DNA of 61,918 nt from Bacteroides sp. CAG:1060_57_27. GTDB taxonomy: Bacteria > Bacteroidota > Bacteroidia > Bacteroidales > UBA932. Shown here piece by piece: positions 7,104 to 17,619 of this stretch; positions within the stretch are counted from its first letter, which is position 1, and each line of letters begins with the position of its first letter. Location: contig MNQT01000016.1 of the NCBI GenBank assembly GCA_001915575.1, positions 1-61,918 on the forward strand, in the 5' to 3' direction. Below the pieces are notes generated by a model that was not told the origin of the DNA, ran no database searches, and saw only the letters and a list, made by a program, of their open reading frames with translations. The position numbers and the translations under genes are program-made.

Positions 7104-8894
7104 ATGAGCGAAAACATCATTCCTGATAAGGTCCAGGAGGTTTCGGAGAAGATCCGGGAGACCGTCTCCGATGCGGTGGAAAATGCTGCCGAAGCTGTTG
7201 CCGGTGCTGCCGGCGACGCCGTCGATGCCGTCGAGGATCTTTCAGACAAGACCCTCGCCGAACTGTCCGACCTTTTCGTCAGCATCAAGTCTGCCTCGGA
7301 CAGCATGCTGCGCTCGAAGGAGGCCGAGGCGGTGAAGTCCGCCTTCTACAAGCTTCTTTCCAAGCTCAAGGGTGAGGCCGGGCTGGCTGCGCAGGCCGAG
7401 GGCTCGAAGGACAATCCCTTCGAGGCGGTCGAGCAGAATTTCAAGGCGATGTATGCCGACTACAAGAAGGAGCGTGCCGAATTCAACCGCCAGCAGGAGG
7501 CCCAGAGGGAGGAGAACCTGGCGAAGAAGCAGCAGATAATCGCCGAGCTGAAGGCCCTTGTCGAGGGTCAGGAGGATGTCAGTTCCCAGTTCCCCGCTTT
7601 CCGCGAACTGCAGAACCGCTGGAGGGAGGCCGGTCCCGTACCCGCCAAGTCTTTCAGGGACATCAACGATACCTATCAGTTCTATGTCGAGAAGTTCTAC
7701 GACATGGTACAGATCAACCGCGACCTGCGCGACCTCGACTTCCGCCGCAACCTGGAGGCGAAGGAGGCTTTCTGCGAGACAGCGGAGAAGCTTGCGGAGG
7801 ACGAAAATATCGTGAGCGCCTTCCACGAGCTGCAGAAACTGCACGAGCAGTGGAAGGAATACGGCCCCGTGGCCAAGGAGAAGCGCGAGGAGATATGGAA
7901 CCGCTTCAAGGCCGCCACTTCCATAATCAACAAGAGATATCAGGCCCATTTCGAGACGCTGAAGAAGCAGCATGAGGAGAACCTCGAGAAGAAGCGCGTC
8001 CTGTGCGAGAAGCTCGAGGAGATCGCCGGCCGCGAGATATCCTCTTCCGCCGAGTGGAACGCACTCTCGAAGGAAATCGAGGAGCTCCAGGCCGAGTGGC
8101 GTAAGATAGGTTTCGCCACCAAGAAGGAGAACCAGAGGATATACGACCGCTTCCGTGCCGCATGCGACAAATTCTTCGGGCGCAAGCGCGAGTTCTATGC
8201 CTCCATAAAGGAGAACATGAGCGAGAACCTCGCCAGGAAGCAGGCCATAATCGAGCAGGCCGAGGCGCTGAAGACGAGCACCGAGTGGAAGAAGGCCACC
8301 GACCAGTTCATCGCTCTGCAGAAGCAGTGGAAGGAGATAGGTGCGGTGCCCCGCAAGAAGTCCGAGCAGCTCTGGAAGAGGTTCCGTGCCGCGTGCGACG
8401 AGTTCTTCGCGAACAGGGATGCCAACGCTGCTCCCGAGAACGACTTCTACGGCAACCTCAAGGCCAAGCGCAAGCTCGTCGAGGAGGTGAAGGCATATGA
8501 GCCTTCGCAGGACGAGACCGCCAACGCGGAGCAGATGCGTGCCTTCAACGAGCGCTGGAATTCGATAGGGCATGTTCCCTTCAAGGAGAAGGATGCCGTG
8601 CTCGCCGAGTTCAGGGACGCGATGCAGGAGAAGTTCCCCCTGTTCGCAAGGCAGAGGCCCCAGCGCGGAGGCCGTCCCGCAGTGCGTACCCGCAAGGACA
8701 TGCTGATCGCCAAGTACAACGCGCTCCAGCAGGACATAGCAACTTACGAGAACAACATAGGATTCTTCGCCGCATCGAAGAACAGCTCTCCTCTCATAGA
8801 GCAGATGCGCGCGCGCATCGAGCAGGCAAAGGGCGAGCTCAAGGAACTCGAGATGCAGATCCGTAAAGAAGAAGAGGCAGGAGAAGAGCAATAG
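7104..8894 (+). CDS. DUF349 repeat protein
   Basis: 596 residues from the ATG at 7104; a TTG at 7074 is in frame but too near the promoter. After an Ala-rich helix (about 15-45), the protein is a long charged helical array with five DUF349 repeats, each holding a W and a G-x-V/A-P-like turn: LQNRWREAGPVPAKSF, LHEQWKEYGPVAKEKRE, LQAEWRKIGFATKKENQ, LQKQWKEIGAVPRKKSE and FNERWNSIGHVPFKEKD. The C-terminus is coiled coil. DUF349 proteins are widespread in Bacteroidota and of unknown function. It is 5 bases before yidC, so the two are probably co-transcribed; a link to membrane or envelope processes is only suggested by that. Confidence 0.9.
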   Translation: MSENIIPDKVQEVSEKIRETVSDAVENAAEAVAGAAGDAVDAVEDLSDKTLAELSDLFVSIKSASDSMLRSKEAEAVKSAFYKLLSKLKGEAGLAAQAEGSKDNPFEAVEQNFKAMYADYKKERAEFNRQQEAQREENLAKKQQIIAELKALVEGQEDVSSQFPAFRELQNRWREAGPVPAKSFRDINDTYQFYVEKFYDMVQINRDLRDLDFRRNLEAKEAFCETAEKLAEDENIVSAFHELQKLHEQWKEYGPVAKEKREEIWNRFKAATSIINKRYQAHFETLKKQHEENLEKKRVLCEKLEEIAGREISSSAEWNALSKEIEELQAEWRKIGFATKKENQRIYDRFRAACDKFFGRKREFYASIKENMSENLARKQAIIEQAEALKTSTEWKKATDQFIALQKQWKEIGAVPRKKSEQLWKRFRAACDEFFANRDANAAPENDFYGNLKAKRKLVEEVKAYEPSQDETANAEQMRAFNERWNSIGHVPFKEKDAVLAEFRDAMQEKFPLFARQRPQRGGRPAVRTRKDMLIAKYNALQQDIATYENNIGFFAASKNSSPLIEQMRARIEQAKGELKELEMQIRKEEEAGEEQ

Positions 8895-8899
8895 GGAAG

Positions 8900-10768
8900 A
8901 TGGACAAGAATTCGGTTATAGGATTTACTCTCATAGCGGCGATTTTCATAGGTTTCAGCGTCTACGAGTCGGGCAGGGCCCGCAAGCAGGCTGAATATCT
9001 GGCACAGCAGGATTCGATAGCGAGGGCAAACATGCCCGTGGACGAGATGACGCTCGACCTTACGCAGGAGGGTGCCGCCGGGGCGGCGGCAGCTGCTGCA
9101 TCCGGAAAGTCCGCGCAGGTATATAAGGACACGCTTCTCAATGTTGCGGCGGCACAGGAGGGGAGCATAGTCGCCATAGAGAACTCGAAGATAAGGGTAG
9201 AGTTCAACACCAAGGGCGCCCAGCCGTATTCGGTGAAGGTCAAGGACTATTACAACTACGACAGTACCGACCTCTACCTCTTCAGGCCCGGGCAGGCAGA
9301 CTATTCGCTCAGCATCTATGCCGGCGAGTATATACATACGAGGAACTTCAACTTCCAGGTCGCGCAGCTCAGCGACAGCTGTGTCGTGATGCGGCTGCCC
9401 TTCAGCGGGGGAGGCTACATCGAGCAGCGCTACAGCCTCTCCGAGGACAGCTATATGATGCACAACATGCTGTCCTTCGTGGGGATGGAAGGGGTGATTC
9501 CGAGGAACGTCAACATGTACGACCTCGACTTCAACGTCACTATCCCCCGTATGGAGAAGGGCTACAAGAACGAACTGCAGTACTCCAAGCTCGACTACTA
9601 TTACGAGGGCGACAAGAAGCCCGAGGAGATGGGCCGCGGGCGCAACGCTTCCAAGAGGATCGAATCGAGCCTCGACTGGTTCGCGTTCCAGCAGCAGTTC
9701 TTCTCCGTCATCGTGCATACGCCGCAGCAGTTCGCTTCGGGCGACCTCAGCGTGAACTTCTTCGGCGAGGACGATCCCGACAGGAACCTCATGGCGTGCA
9801 GCGCCAGGATGAGGCTCGACCTGCCGGACGGAGCCGCCTCCAGTGTCGAGACCGAGTTCTATCTCGGCCCCAACCACTTCCAGACGCTCAACAGCTACGA
9901 CAACAAGTACGAGAAGATCATCCCGCTGGGAGGCTGGCTCGTCGGATGGTTCACGCGCTACGCGATCATCCCGATGTTCAACTTCTTCAGCCGCTTCATA
10001 GACAGTTTCGGCCTCATCATCCTGCTGATGACCCTCGTCATCAAGATAGTGGTGTTCCCTCTGACCTACAAGTCCTATGCTTCGTCGGCCAAGATGAGCG
10101 CGCTGCGTCCCGAGATAGAGAAGATCAACGCCCGCTACCCCCATATGGACAACCAGCAGGAGCAGCTCAAGAAGCAGCAGGCCATAATGAACCTCTACAA
10201 GCGGGCCGGTGCGAGCCCTATGGGAGGATGTCTGCCCATGCTGCTGACCTTCCCCATACTCTGGGCGATGTTCCGTTTCTTCCCTGCGTCCATAGAGCTG
10301 CGCCAGCAGCCTTTCCTGTGGTGCGACGACCTGTCGAGCTACGACTCCATAGTGGATTTCGGCTTCAGGGTGCCGCTGCTGGGCGATCATCTCTCGCTCT
10401 TCGCGCTGCTCATGGCCGTGACGATGTGGATCTACGCCAAGTTCACTATGGCCTCCCAGCCGACGGGCAACGACCCCAGCGCCGCTTCGATGCGTTTCAT
10501 GAGCCTCTGGATGATGCCTATAATGATGTTCTTCATCTGTAACAGCATCTCCGCCGCGCTCAGCTACTACTATCTGCTCTCGCAGCTGATATCAATATTC
10601 CAGACCCTTGCTATCCGCAAGTCTATCAAGCAGGAGGATGTGCTGCGCAAGGTCCGCGAGTCCGAGGGCAAGCCCATGCCCAAGAGCAAGTGGCAGCAGA
10701 AGATAGAGGAGATGCAGAAGCTCCAGGAGCAGCAGCTGCGCGAACAGCAGCGCAAGCAGCGCAAATAG
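8900..10768 (+). CDS. yidC: Membrane protein insertase YidC
   Basis: 622 residues, the size of Gram-negative YidC. An N-terminal signal anchor (VIGFTLIAAIFIGFSVYE) is followed by a large periplasmic beta domain (about 70-345), then the Oxa1 core with its helices and cytoplasmic hairpin (IKIVVFPLTYKSYASSAKMS; LRPEIEKINARY). The later helices include GGCLPMLLTFPILWAMFRFF and ALLMAVTMWIYAKF, and the tail is very basic (QQLREQQRKQRK), typical of ribosome-contacting YidC. It inserts inner-membrane proteins alone or with SecYEG. The ATG at 8900 follows the DUF349 stop by 5 bases. Confidence 0.97.
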   Translation: MDKNSVIGFTLIAAIFIGFSVYESGRARKQAEYLAQQDSIARANMPVDEMTLDLTQEGAAGAAAAAASGKSAQVYKDTLLNVAAAQEGSIVAIENSKIRVEFNTKGAQPYSVKVKDYYNYDSTDLYLFRPGQADYSLSIYAGEYIHTRNFNFQVAQLSDSCVVMRLPFSGGGYIEQRYSLSEDSYMMHNMLSFVGMEGVIPRNVNMYDLDFNVTIPRMEKGYKNELQYSKLDYYYEGDKKPEEMGRGRNASKRIESSLDWFAFQQQFFSVIVHTPQQFASGDLSVNFFGEDDPDRNLMACSARMRLDLPDGAASSVETEFYLGPNHFQTLNSYDNKYEKIIPLGGWLVGWFTRYAIIPMFNFFSRFIDSFGLIILLMTLVIKIVVFPLTYKSYASSAKMSALRPEIEKINARYPHMDNQQEQLKKQQAIMNLYKRAGASPMGGCLPMLLTFPILWAMFRFFPASIELRQQPFLWCDDLSSYDSIVDFGFRVPLLGDHLSLFALLMAVTMWIYAKFTMASQPTGNDPSAASMRFMSLWMMPIMMFFICNSISAALSYYYLLSQLISIFQTLAIRKSIKQEDVLRKVRESEGKPMPKSKWQQKIEEMQKLQEQQLREQQRKQRK

Positions 10769-10805
10769 CTTCCCGGGATGGAGACGGAGCAAGAGATTCC
10801 CCAAA

Positions 10806-11483
10806 ATGATTTCGTCCAATATCGAGAATATCCTGAAAGAACTGCCACCGCAAGTCAAGTTGGTGGCAGTTTCGAAATTCCATGCTGCTGACGCTGTATT
10901 GGAGGCTTTGTCCGCCGGTCAGCACAGATTTGCCGAAAGCCGTCCGCAGGAGTTTGCCGCCAAGTTCGAAGCCGTACACGTCGGACATAACGTGCCCAGG
11001 GCAGATGTTGAATGGCATTTCATAGGCCATCTTCAGACCAACAAACTGAAGCTGGTGCTTCCTCATGCCGACCTTGTTCAGTCTGTGGACAGCCTGCACC
11101 TGCTGCAGGCGATAGAAGCATGGGGCAAGGCTGCCTCAAGGACCGTGAACGTGCTGCTTGAACTCCATATCGGTGCAGAGCAGACAAAGCAGGGTTTCGT
11201 TGAAGAGGAGATTCTGGATATCCTTTTCCATGCCGGCAATTATCCTAATGTGCGTTTCTGCGGATTGATGGGTATGGCTACCAACACTGACAATGAAGAC
11301 GATATCCGTGCCGATTTTGCCAGGATTTCACATTTTATGAACTATCTCAGGGATTTGTTCCCTGAACTGGATTCATTCAGGGAGCTTTCAATAGGGATGT
11401 CTGACGACTGGCGTATTGCTGTCGGTTATGGAGCCACGATGGTACGTATAGGTACCGCCATTTTCGGGCCCCGGCAGTATTAA
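10806..11483 (+). CDS. YggS/PLPBP-family pyridoxal phosphate homeostasis protein
   Basis: 225 residues, a single alanine-racemase-like TIM barrel. The PLP lysine is in KLVAVSKFH (near residue 22), and the phosphate-binding end matches the family (LSIGMSDDWRIAVGYGATMV, IGTAIFG). PLPBP proteins bind PLP without known catalysis and keep vitamin B6 and amino-acid pools balanced. The family motif usually reads SMGMSxD; here it is SIGMSDD. The gene seems less GC-rich than yidC before it and may have its own promoter in the short gap. Confidence 0.93.
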   Translation: MISSNIENILKELPPQVKLVAVSKFHAADAVLEALSAGQHRFAESRPQEFAAKFEAVHVGHNVPRADVEWHFIGHLQTNKLKLVLPHADLVQSVDSLHLLQAIEAWGKAASRTVNVLLELHIGAEQTKQGFVEEEILDILFHAGNYPNVRFCGLMGMATNTDNEDDIRADFARISHFMNYLRDLFPELDSFRELSIGMSDDWRIAVGYGATMVRIGTAIFGPRQY

Positions 11484-11538
11484 CTTGCAGATGCCGTGGC
11501 GTGCGGATGGGTGTCAGGAAAAAAATGATCTTAACCTT

Positions 11539-12240
11539 ATGAGAAAACAAGCGTATATGAACTGGAAATTGTTTGCTTTGGCGATGGTGCTCATGACCTC
11601 GTCAATTACTGCGTCTGCCCAGGACAGCAGGTCCGTAATCAGGGATCAGATCAGCGAGTGGGGAAGCTGCCGTAATGTTACACTTACCATGACAGGCGGA
11701 GATCTGGCGTTGAACGGACGGAACAGTTGTGTCTGTCCTGATGTCCCTGTCGGACTGGCTCTTGAACTTGCCACCCTGCAGGAAGATGATGAGTATATTG
11801 ATGACGTGCAGCTGACCGAAGACGGATGCTGGCTTATCTTGTATGGCGACAACGGTTTCGTATGGGAGGAACTTGATCCTGATCTGGAACAGCAACTGCG
11901 TGAATACAATGATGAAGCTGAAGTTGTAACTTCCGTAGCATTCAACGATCAAGGTGAATGGATAGTCATTTCCTCAGACCATGTCTCTGCATCTTCAGAC
12001 GAACTTACTGAATGGATACAGGAAGGAATCGAGAAGTTCGGCCAGCTATGGACAGCCCACATGACCGATGACGCCGTGATGCTCTGTTTCGAGAACGGAT
12101 ATAGGTATAGAGGCGATGTTCCGGAAAATCTGCTGGACACGCTCCGCGAAACCGACATCGATGTCTATCGCGTGAAATTTACCAGCGACGGCAGCTACTT
12201 CATCGCAGATGTCGACGGAACCTACGATTATTACATGTAG
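11539..12240 (+). CDS. Secreted repeat protein of unknown function
   Basis: 233 residues from ATG 11539; an ATG at 11557 (MNWKLFALAMVLMTSSITASAQ) gives a tighter signal peptide and may be the true start. After the cleavage site near SAQ the protein consists of about four diverged repeats of roughly 42 residues. Each has a helix (VPVGLALELATLQ, LDPDLEQQLREYN, LTEWIQEGIEKFG, VPENLLDTLRET) followed by a strand pair with a D/N-x-G turn (VQLTEDGCWLILYGD, VAFNDQGEWIVISSD, VKFTSDGSYFIADVD). I do not know the family. It is acidic, probably periplasmic or surface-exposed, and low in GC like yggS before it. Confidence 0.65.
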   Translation: MRKQAYMNWKLFALAMVLMTSSITASAQDSRSVIRDQISEWGSCRNVTLTMTGGDLALNGRNSCVCPDVPVGLALELATLQEDDEYIDDVQLTEDGCWLILYGDNGFVWEELDPDLEQQLREYNDEAEVVTSVAFNDQGEWIVISSDHVSASSDELTEWIQEGIEKFGQLWTAHMTDDAVMLCFENGYRYRGDVPENLLDTLRETDIDVYRVKFTSDGSYFIADVDGTYDYYM

Positions 12241-12394
12241 CTTCCGAGACTTCCGGAACCTATGCGGTGCCACCGGAAAGCCCGTTCGTGCGGAACTCTA
12301 TACGTCTTCTGCCCATCTGGTTCGCCCTTCAGTGTGGCGTTTTGAACCATATCCTGCTGTTCTTCAAGACTATCCGCATGGCATCAGGCAATCT

Positions 12395-13606
12395 TCAGCA
12401 AGCTCCTTTACCCTCTCCTTTGCCGGTATTGCCGTTTCCATCGAGGGGCAGGCTTGTGCGGGGCATGCTTGCGAGGAGCATGCGTGTCATCGCTCCTGCC
12501 ACTTTTTCTGACGCTCCTCTGCCTCCGAGTGAATGACGTATCTGTTCATAGTCGGAAAGCATCCTTGTCCTGTAGTCCTTGTTTTCCACGAGTGCCCGCA
12601 CTTCGCTGTACAGGGTGTCTGGATTGAAATCATCCTGGATCAGTTCCCTGAATGCTGGCCTGTCTATGCAGAGGTTGCCGAGGGAGATGTATTTGATGCG
12701 CTCCTTGACCTTGAGGATCTTTGCCGCAATCCAGAATGTGAGTGCCGATGTGCTCCATCCGACGACTTGAGGCGTTCCGATCAGTACTGCCTCGAGGGAT
12801 GCGGTTCCGGAATTGATTACGGCGGCACGGGCGAACCTGAGGATGTCATAGGTTTCTCCGAACAGCAGCTTGACATTGCTTCTGCCGCCAATGTAGGGTT
12901 CATAGTCCGAACGGTCACGTGCGGGGGCGCCTGCAATCACGAATTTGTATCCGGAGTATTGGGGAAGGGCGGAAAGCCTGTCCACGAGAGCCATGCATAC
13001 CGGCATCATACGTGATATTTCTGCTTTTCTGGACCCGGCCAGCAGGGCTATATAGTCACCATCGACGGGACGGGAGTAGTTGTGGGAGTCGACGGCATCG
13101 ACGAGAGGATTGCCGTTGTAGACGAACGGTATGCCGGTCTTCCTGAAATAGTCCAGTTCGAAAGGGAATACGGGGAAAAGCATGTCAACCCATGCCTTGA
13201 GTTTCCTGTTGCGCCCTGGACGGGATGCCCAGGTTTTGGGGGCGATGTAGTAGAACACCTTGATTGCTCTGTCGTGGCAGAATCTGGCTATCCTCATGTT
13301 GAATCCCGGATAGTCGATAAGAATCACGACATCAGGCTTCCATCCGATTATGTCCTTCTGGCAGAATCGCAGGTTGGAGAGCAGCTTGAATCCCTTGGCG
13401 AGTACTTCCGCAGCACCCATTACGGCGCCGTCGCGGTAATGCCTGACCAGGCTGTGTTCTCCGCGGCATGCTGCGGCCGCTGCATCCATCATGTCGCCTC
13501 CCCAGTACCTGAGCGATGCTTCGGGGTCGCATTTTACGAGCCCCTTGATCAGGTTGCTTCCATGCAGGTCTCCGGAGGCCTCTCCGGCAATCAGATAATA
13601 GCGCAT
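12395..13606 (-). CDS. lpxB: Lipid-A-disaccharide synthase LpxB
   Basis: 403 residues from the ATG at 13606. The longer ORF starts inside surE and its extra N-terminus is not protein-like. The start MRYYLIAGEASGDLHGSNLI is the hallmark of LpxB; further family segments are VILIDYPGFNMRIARF, YYIAPKTWASRPGRNRKL, and the UDP-binding end INSGTASLEAVLIGTPQVV. LpxB joins UDP-2,3-diacylglucosamine and lipid X to make the lipid A disaccharide on the inner membrane. It overlaps the end of surE by 16 bases, indicating coupled translation. The last roughly 20 residues (SLPLDGNGNTGKGEGKGAC) are low-complexity and unlike the family. Confidence 0.95.
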   Translation of the reverse strand: MRYYLIAGEASGDLHGSNLIKGLVKCDPEASLRYWGGDMMDAAAAACRGEHSLVRHYRDGAVMGAAEVLAKGFKLLSNLRFCQKDIIGWKPDVVILIDYPGFNMRIARFCHDRAIKVFYYIAPKTWASRPGRNRKLKAWVDMLFPVFPFELDYFRKTGIPFVYNGNPLVDAVDSHNYSRPVDGDYIALLAGSRKAEISRMMPVCMALVDRLSALPQYSGYKFVIAGAPARDRSDYEPYIGGRSNVKLLFGETYDILRFARAAVINSGTASLEAVLIGTPQVVGWSTSALTFWIAAKILKVKERIKYISLGNLCIDRPAFRELIQDDFNPDTLYSEVRALVENKDYRTRMLSDYEQIRHSLGGRGASEKVAGAMTRMLLASMPRTSLPLDGNGNTGKGEGKGAC

Positions 13607-14415
13607 AGCCTTTCGTATTCTCCGGAGTCGGTGTTGTCGATGTTGTGTGGAGTGATGGTGATGTAGCCCTGTTCGAGCAGAAGGTGGTCGGCATCGTCCG
13701 GATTCCCGTCGTTGCTCGTGAAGTCGCCGGCCATCACATAGACCTGTTCGTCGGCAAGGCAGGATGCAAGGTATTTCTCGGCATCGGGATCCGGAGTCTT
13801 TCCGATTTCGGAAAGGAACTCCAGATACGGACGGTATTCCCTTTCCCAGTGGGCCTTTCCCATGCGGCACATTCTGACACCCTTGATCCGCTCATGAGGG
13901 ATATAGGGGAAATTGATGTTGTAGAACATTCCGCTGCGGGGTTTGGCCACATCCAGCAGCTTGTCGAGAATCCCGGGAAGCAGGCGGCGTACTGCCGAGA
14001 AGTCAGCATCGGACTTGAACGTGTCGAGACTGACTCCTATTGAGGGAATCCCGTTTACGGCTCCCTCCATTGCCGCTCCGAGCGTGCCCGAATACAGTGC
14101 GGCTGTTGCGGCGTTGCTTCCGTGGTTTATTCCGCTGACGACAAGGTCGGGGACCTGTGGGTGGAAGATGTTGTCTATGCCGAATTTGATGCAGCTTGCC
14201 GGGGTGCCGTCGAGGTACCACCATCTGGCGCCTTCCCTTTCCCCGAGTTCACGCACGGCTATAGGCCTGAGACCCATGCTCACGGCCATGGACATCCCGC
14301 TCTGGGGTTTCTTGGGGGCTACGACAGTGATCCTGCCGTAAGCGGCAAGTATTTCGACCAGCGAGAGCAGGCCTTTTGACATATATCCGTCGTCGTTTGT
14401 GACAAGTATTTTCAT
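13591..14415 (-). CDS. surE: 5'/3'-nucleotidase SurE
   Basis: 274 residues. SurE hydrolyses nucleoside monophosphates using a metal held by the DD pair near the N-terminus (ILVTNDDGYMSKGL); the next metal/substrate motifs are PQSGMSMAVS and VVSGINHGSNAATAALYSGT, all present. The family is usually about 250 residues. surE-lpxB is a gene order I know from Bacteroidota, with the lpxB start inside surE. A TATCTTTG box lies 18-25 bases upstream on the minus strand, in a region shared with the divergent gap gene. Confidence 0.96.
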   Translation of the reverse strand: MKILVTNDDGYMSKGLLSLVEILAAYGRITVVAPKKPQSGMSMAVSMGLRPIAVRELGEREGARWWYLDGTPASCIKFGIDNIFHPQVPDLVVSGINHGSNAATAALYSGTLGAAMEGAVNGIPSIGVSLDTFKSDADFSAVRRLLPGILDKLLDVAKPRSGMFYNINFPYIPHERIKGVRMCRMGKAHWEREYRPYLEFLSEIGKTPDPDAEKYLASCLADEQVYVMAGDFTSNDGNPDDADHLLLEQGYITITPHNIDNTDSGEYERLCAII

Positions 14416-14432
14416 CCTGAGATTTTTTCATG

Positions 14433-14440
14433 CAAAGATA
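14433..14440 (-). promoter_or_regulatory. Promoter -7 box for surE-lpxB
   Basis: TATCTTTG on the minus strand; no clear TTG at the expected distance. It overlaps the region of the divergent gap promoter. Confidence 0.45.
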
Positions 14441-14441
14441 A

Positions 14442-14472
14442 TTGATTTTGAACAGATTTTTTGATAAATTTG
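14442..14472 (+). promoter_or_regulatory. Promoter for gap
   Basis: TTG at 14442-14444, 20 bases, TAAATTTG at 14465-14472; the ATG follows at 14541 after an AT-rich leader suited to high expression. Confidence 0.6.
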
Positions 14473-14531
14473 CACCGCGATTTCCGGGAGGGAATCATTG
14501 ATATGTTTTTAACGCATTTTAATTTTAATAG

Positions 14532-15539
<1,008 letters not shown>

Positions 15540-15564
15540 TTACCCTGTTCGGGTATTCCTATAG

Positions 15565-15596
15565 CGGTTCCGGTTTCGGCCGGAACCGTTTTTTTT
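15565..15596 (+). terminator. Strong Rho-independent terminator after gap
   Basis: CGGTTCCGG / CCGGAACCG with a six-base loop, then eight T. Confidence 0.9.
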
Positions 15597-15708
15597 GTGC
15601 TGCGCCGAATATACTGTGGCACTTCGGGAATGGAAATTAAACAAGTTTATTTCCATTCCTCTCGTTTTCTTCGTATATTCGTGATTCGGAAATAAAAAAT
15701 CGGAAGTT

Positions 15709-16902
15709 ATGAAGAAGTTTGTCATCACGGCTCTCGTACTCTGCGCTGGCGTTGCGGCGTCTGCCCAGAGCCGTAACCCTCTTTCTGAGGCGGAGTTCAC
15801 GTTCACCACGGTCAAGGCCAATCCTGTCACCTCCGTGAAGGACCAGGCCAACAGCGGCACCTGCTGGGCCTATTCGACCATCAGTTTCCTCGAGTCGGAG
15901 GCTATCAGGCTCTGCGGCATAAAGGATACGGCCGACTATCCCGACTTCTCGGAGTTCTTTGTCGTGTCCCATTCCTACATGGACAGGGCCGAGAAGTATG
16001 TGAGGCTCGACGGTAACCTCACCTTCAGCGCAGGTTCCGAAGCCGACGACGTGCTCCATATCGTGAGGGACTACGGCATAGTGCCTCAGGCCGAGATGAC
16101 AGGAATGAACTACGGCACGGCGCTTCCTGCCCAGTCCGAGCTCGACGCCGTTCTCAAGGGATATATCTCTGCGGTGGCCAAGAACCCCAACAGGACCCTC
16201 ACGACTGCGTGGAAGCCCGGTTTCCAGGCTATACTCGACACCTATCTCGGCGAATATCCCGGGACTTTCACCGTGGACGGCAAGGAGTATGACGCCTTCA
16301 GCTACCGCGACGCGATGAAGATAAATGCCGACGACTACATAACCCTCGGCTCCTTCGCATACCAGCCCTACTACGAGTGGGTGCCTCTCGAGGTGTCCGA
16401 CAACTGGAGGTGGGACAATCTCTTCAACATCCCTCTCGACGAGTTCATGGAGGTGCTTGACGACGCTATCATGAACGGTTACACCGTAGCCTGGGGTACC
16501 GATGTCAGCCAGGCCGGCTTCACCCGCGACGGTCTCGGAATCTATCTCGACGTGGAGGCGTCCTCGACGCCCGGTTCGGACCAGGAGCGCTGGGTCGGGA
16601 AGGAGCAGGAAGACACCTCCGCTCCAATAGTCATAGTGGAGAAGGAGGTGTCCGAGCAGAGCCGCCAGGCCGAGTTCGACAACAAGACCATAACCGACGA
16701 CCACGGCATGCATATCTTCGGCATAGCGAAGGACCAGGACGGAAAGAAATACTATATGGTCAAGAACTCCTGGGGAGAGACCGGAAAGTACGACGGCATC
16801 TGGTATGTGACCGAGGCCTTCGTCAAGGCCCAGAGCATGGATATCATGCTGCATAAGTCAGCCCTTCCCAAGGATCTGCAGAAGAAGGCCGGCGTAAGGT
16901 AG
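15709..16902 (+). CDS. Secreted C1-family peptidase (aminopeptidase C/bleomycin-hydrolase type)
   Basis: 397 residues. A signal peptide ends near VAASAQ (about residue 20). Papain-fold catalytic residues are visible: Gln in VKDQANSGTCWAYSTISFLE with Cys at GTCW, His in DDHGMHIFGIAKD and Asn in YYMVKNSWGETG. The long insert between Cys and His and the C-terminal region resemble bleomycin hydrolase/PepC (C1B) more than classic papains. The protein should act in the periplasm or outside the cell. Unlike cytosolic PepC it carries an export signal, a form common in Bacteroidales. pssA starts at the next base after its stop. Confidence 0.88.
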   Translation: MKKFVITALVLCAGVAASAQSRNPLSEAEFTFTTVKANPVTSVKDQANSGTCWAYSTISFLESEAIRLCGIKDTADYPDFSEFFVVSHSYMDRAEKYVRLDGNLTFSAGSEADDVLHIVRDYGIVPQAEMTGMNYGTALPAQSELDAVLKGYISAVAKNPNRTLTTAWKPGFQAILDTYLGEYPGTFTVDGKEYDAFSYRDAMKINADDYITLGSFAYQPYYEWVPLEVSDNWRWDNLFNIPLDEFMEVLDDAIMNGYTVAWGTDVSQAGFTRDGLGIYLDVEASSTPGSDQERWVGKEQEDTSAPIVIVEKEVSEQSRQAEFDNKTITDDHGMHIFGIAKDQDGKKYYMVKNSWGETGKYDGIWYVTEAFVKAQSMDIMLHKSALPKDLQKKAGVR

Positions 16903-17619
16903 ATGTCCCTGCGCAGCTGCATACCTAATTTCATAACCTCGATGAACCTGCTGTGCGGGTCCATCGGGGTGATATTTGCGTTGGACGGCAGCTTCGAGGC
17001 CGCCTTCCTGTTCATGATAGCCGGTGCCGTCTGCGATTTCCTCGACGGATTCGCCGCCAGGTTGCTGGGCGCTTATTCCGATATAGGCAGGGAGCTCGAC
17101 TCGCTTGCCGACGTGGTGACATTCGGCCTGCTGCCTTCGCTGATGTTCTGCCGGCTTTCGTCGATGCTCGGTGAAGACGCCTGGTATGCCTGCATACCTC
17201 TGGTCATGGTGGCATTCAGTGCGCTCAGGCTTGCCAAGTTCAATGTGGACGATTCGCAGGGTACCTTCTTTGCCGGGCTGCCGACTCCGGCAAACGCCCT
17301 GCTGTGCGCATCCCTGTGCTGCTTCACGGTGTCGGGAGGGGCGGAGTTCCTGTTGCGCTGGGCTTCGGGCCCGGTGTTCCTGCCGCTGCTCTCGCTCGTG
17401 CTCAGCCTGCTGCTCGTGAGCCGTATCAGGATGTTCTCGTTCAAGTTCCATAAGGGCGACGCCCGTTCCCTTGCGGCCATGAGGGTCTCGGTGATCGTTC
17501 TGGCGCTGCTGTCCGCTGCCGCATGTGCTCTTTTCGCGCAGCACTGGTCGCTTGCCGTGCTTTCCACGATGCTCTTCTATGTAGTCTCCAACATAATCCT
17601 TTCAATCGCGCGGGTATGA
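16903..17619 (+). CDS. pssA: CDP-diacylglycerol-serine O-phosphatidyltransferase
   Basis: 238 residues, an integral membrane enzyme making phosphatidylserine, the precursor of phosphatidylethanolamine. The CDP-alcohol phosphatidyltransferase signature (DGx2ARx8Gx3Dx3D) is complete in DFLDGFAARLLGAYSDIGRE followed by LDSLAD (about 45-70). Several hydrophobic helices follow. The N-terminal SLRSCIPNFITSMNLLCGS is typical of the PssA subgroup. It begins immediately after the peptidase gene and shares an ATGA with the next one, so it is part of the plus-strand operon. Confidence 0.93.
   Translation: MSLRSCIPNFITSMNLLCGSIGVIFALDGSFEAAFLFMIAGAVCDFLDGFAARLLGAYSDIGRELDSLADVVTFGLLPSLMFCRLSSMLGEDAWYACIPLVMVAFSALRLAKFNVDDSQGTFFAGLPTPANALLCASLCCFTVSGGAEFLLRWASGPVFLPLLSLVLSLLLVSRIRMFSFKFHKGDARSLAAMRVSVIVLALLSAAACALFAQHWSLAVLSTMLFYVVSNIILSIARV

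Noticed and set aside
7242..10390. Two 548-549-codon minus-strand open frames opposite the DUF349 and yidC genes
   Set aside because: Leu/Val/Glu-rich shadows of the real genes; no recognisable motif and no ribosome site.
13607..13870. 88-residue N-terminal extension of LpxB
   Set aside because: It lies inside surE in another frame and is not protein-like; LpxB begins at the conserved MRYYLIAGEASG.
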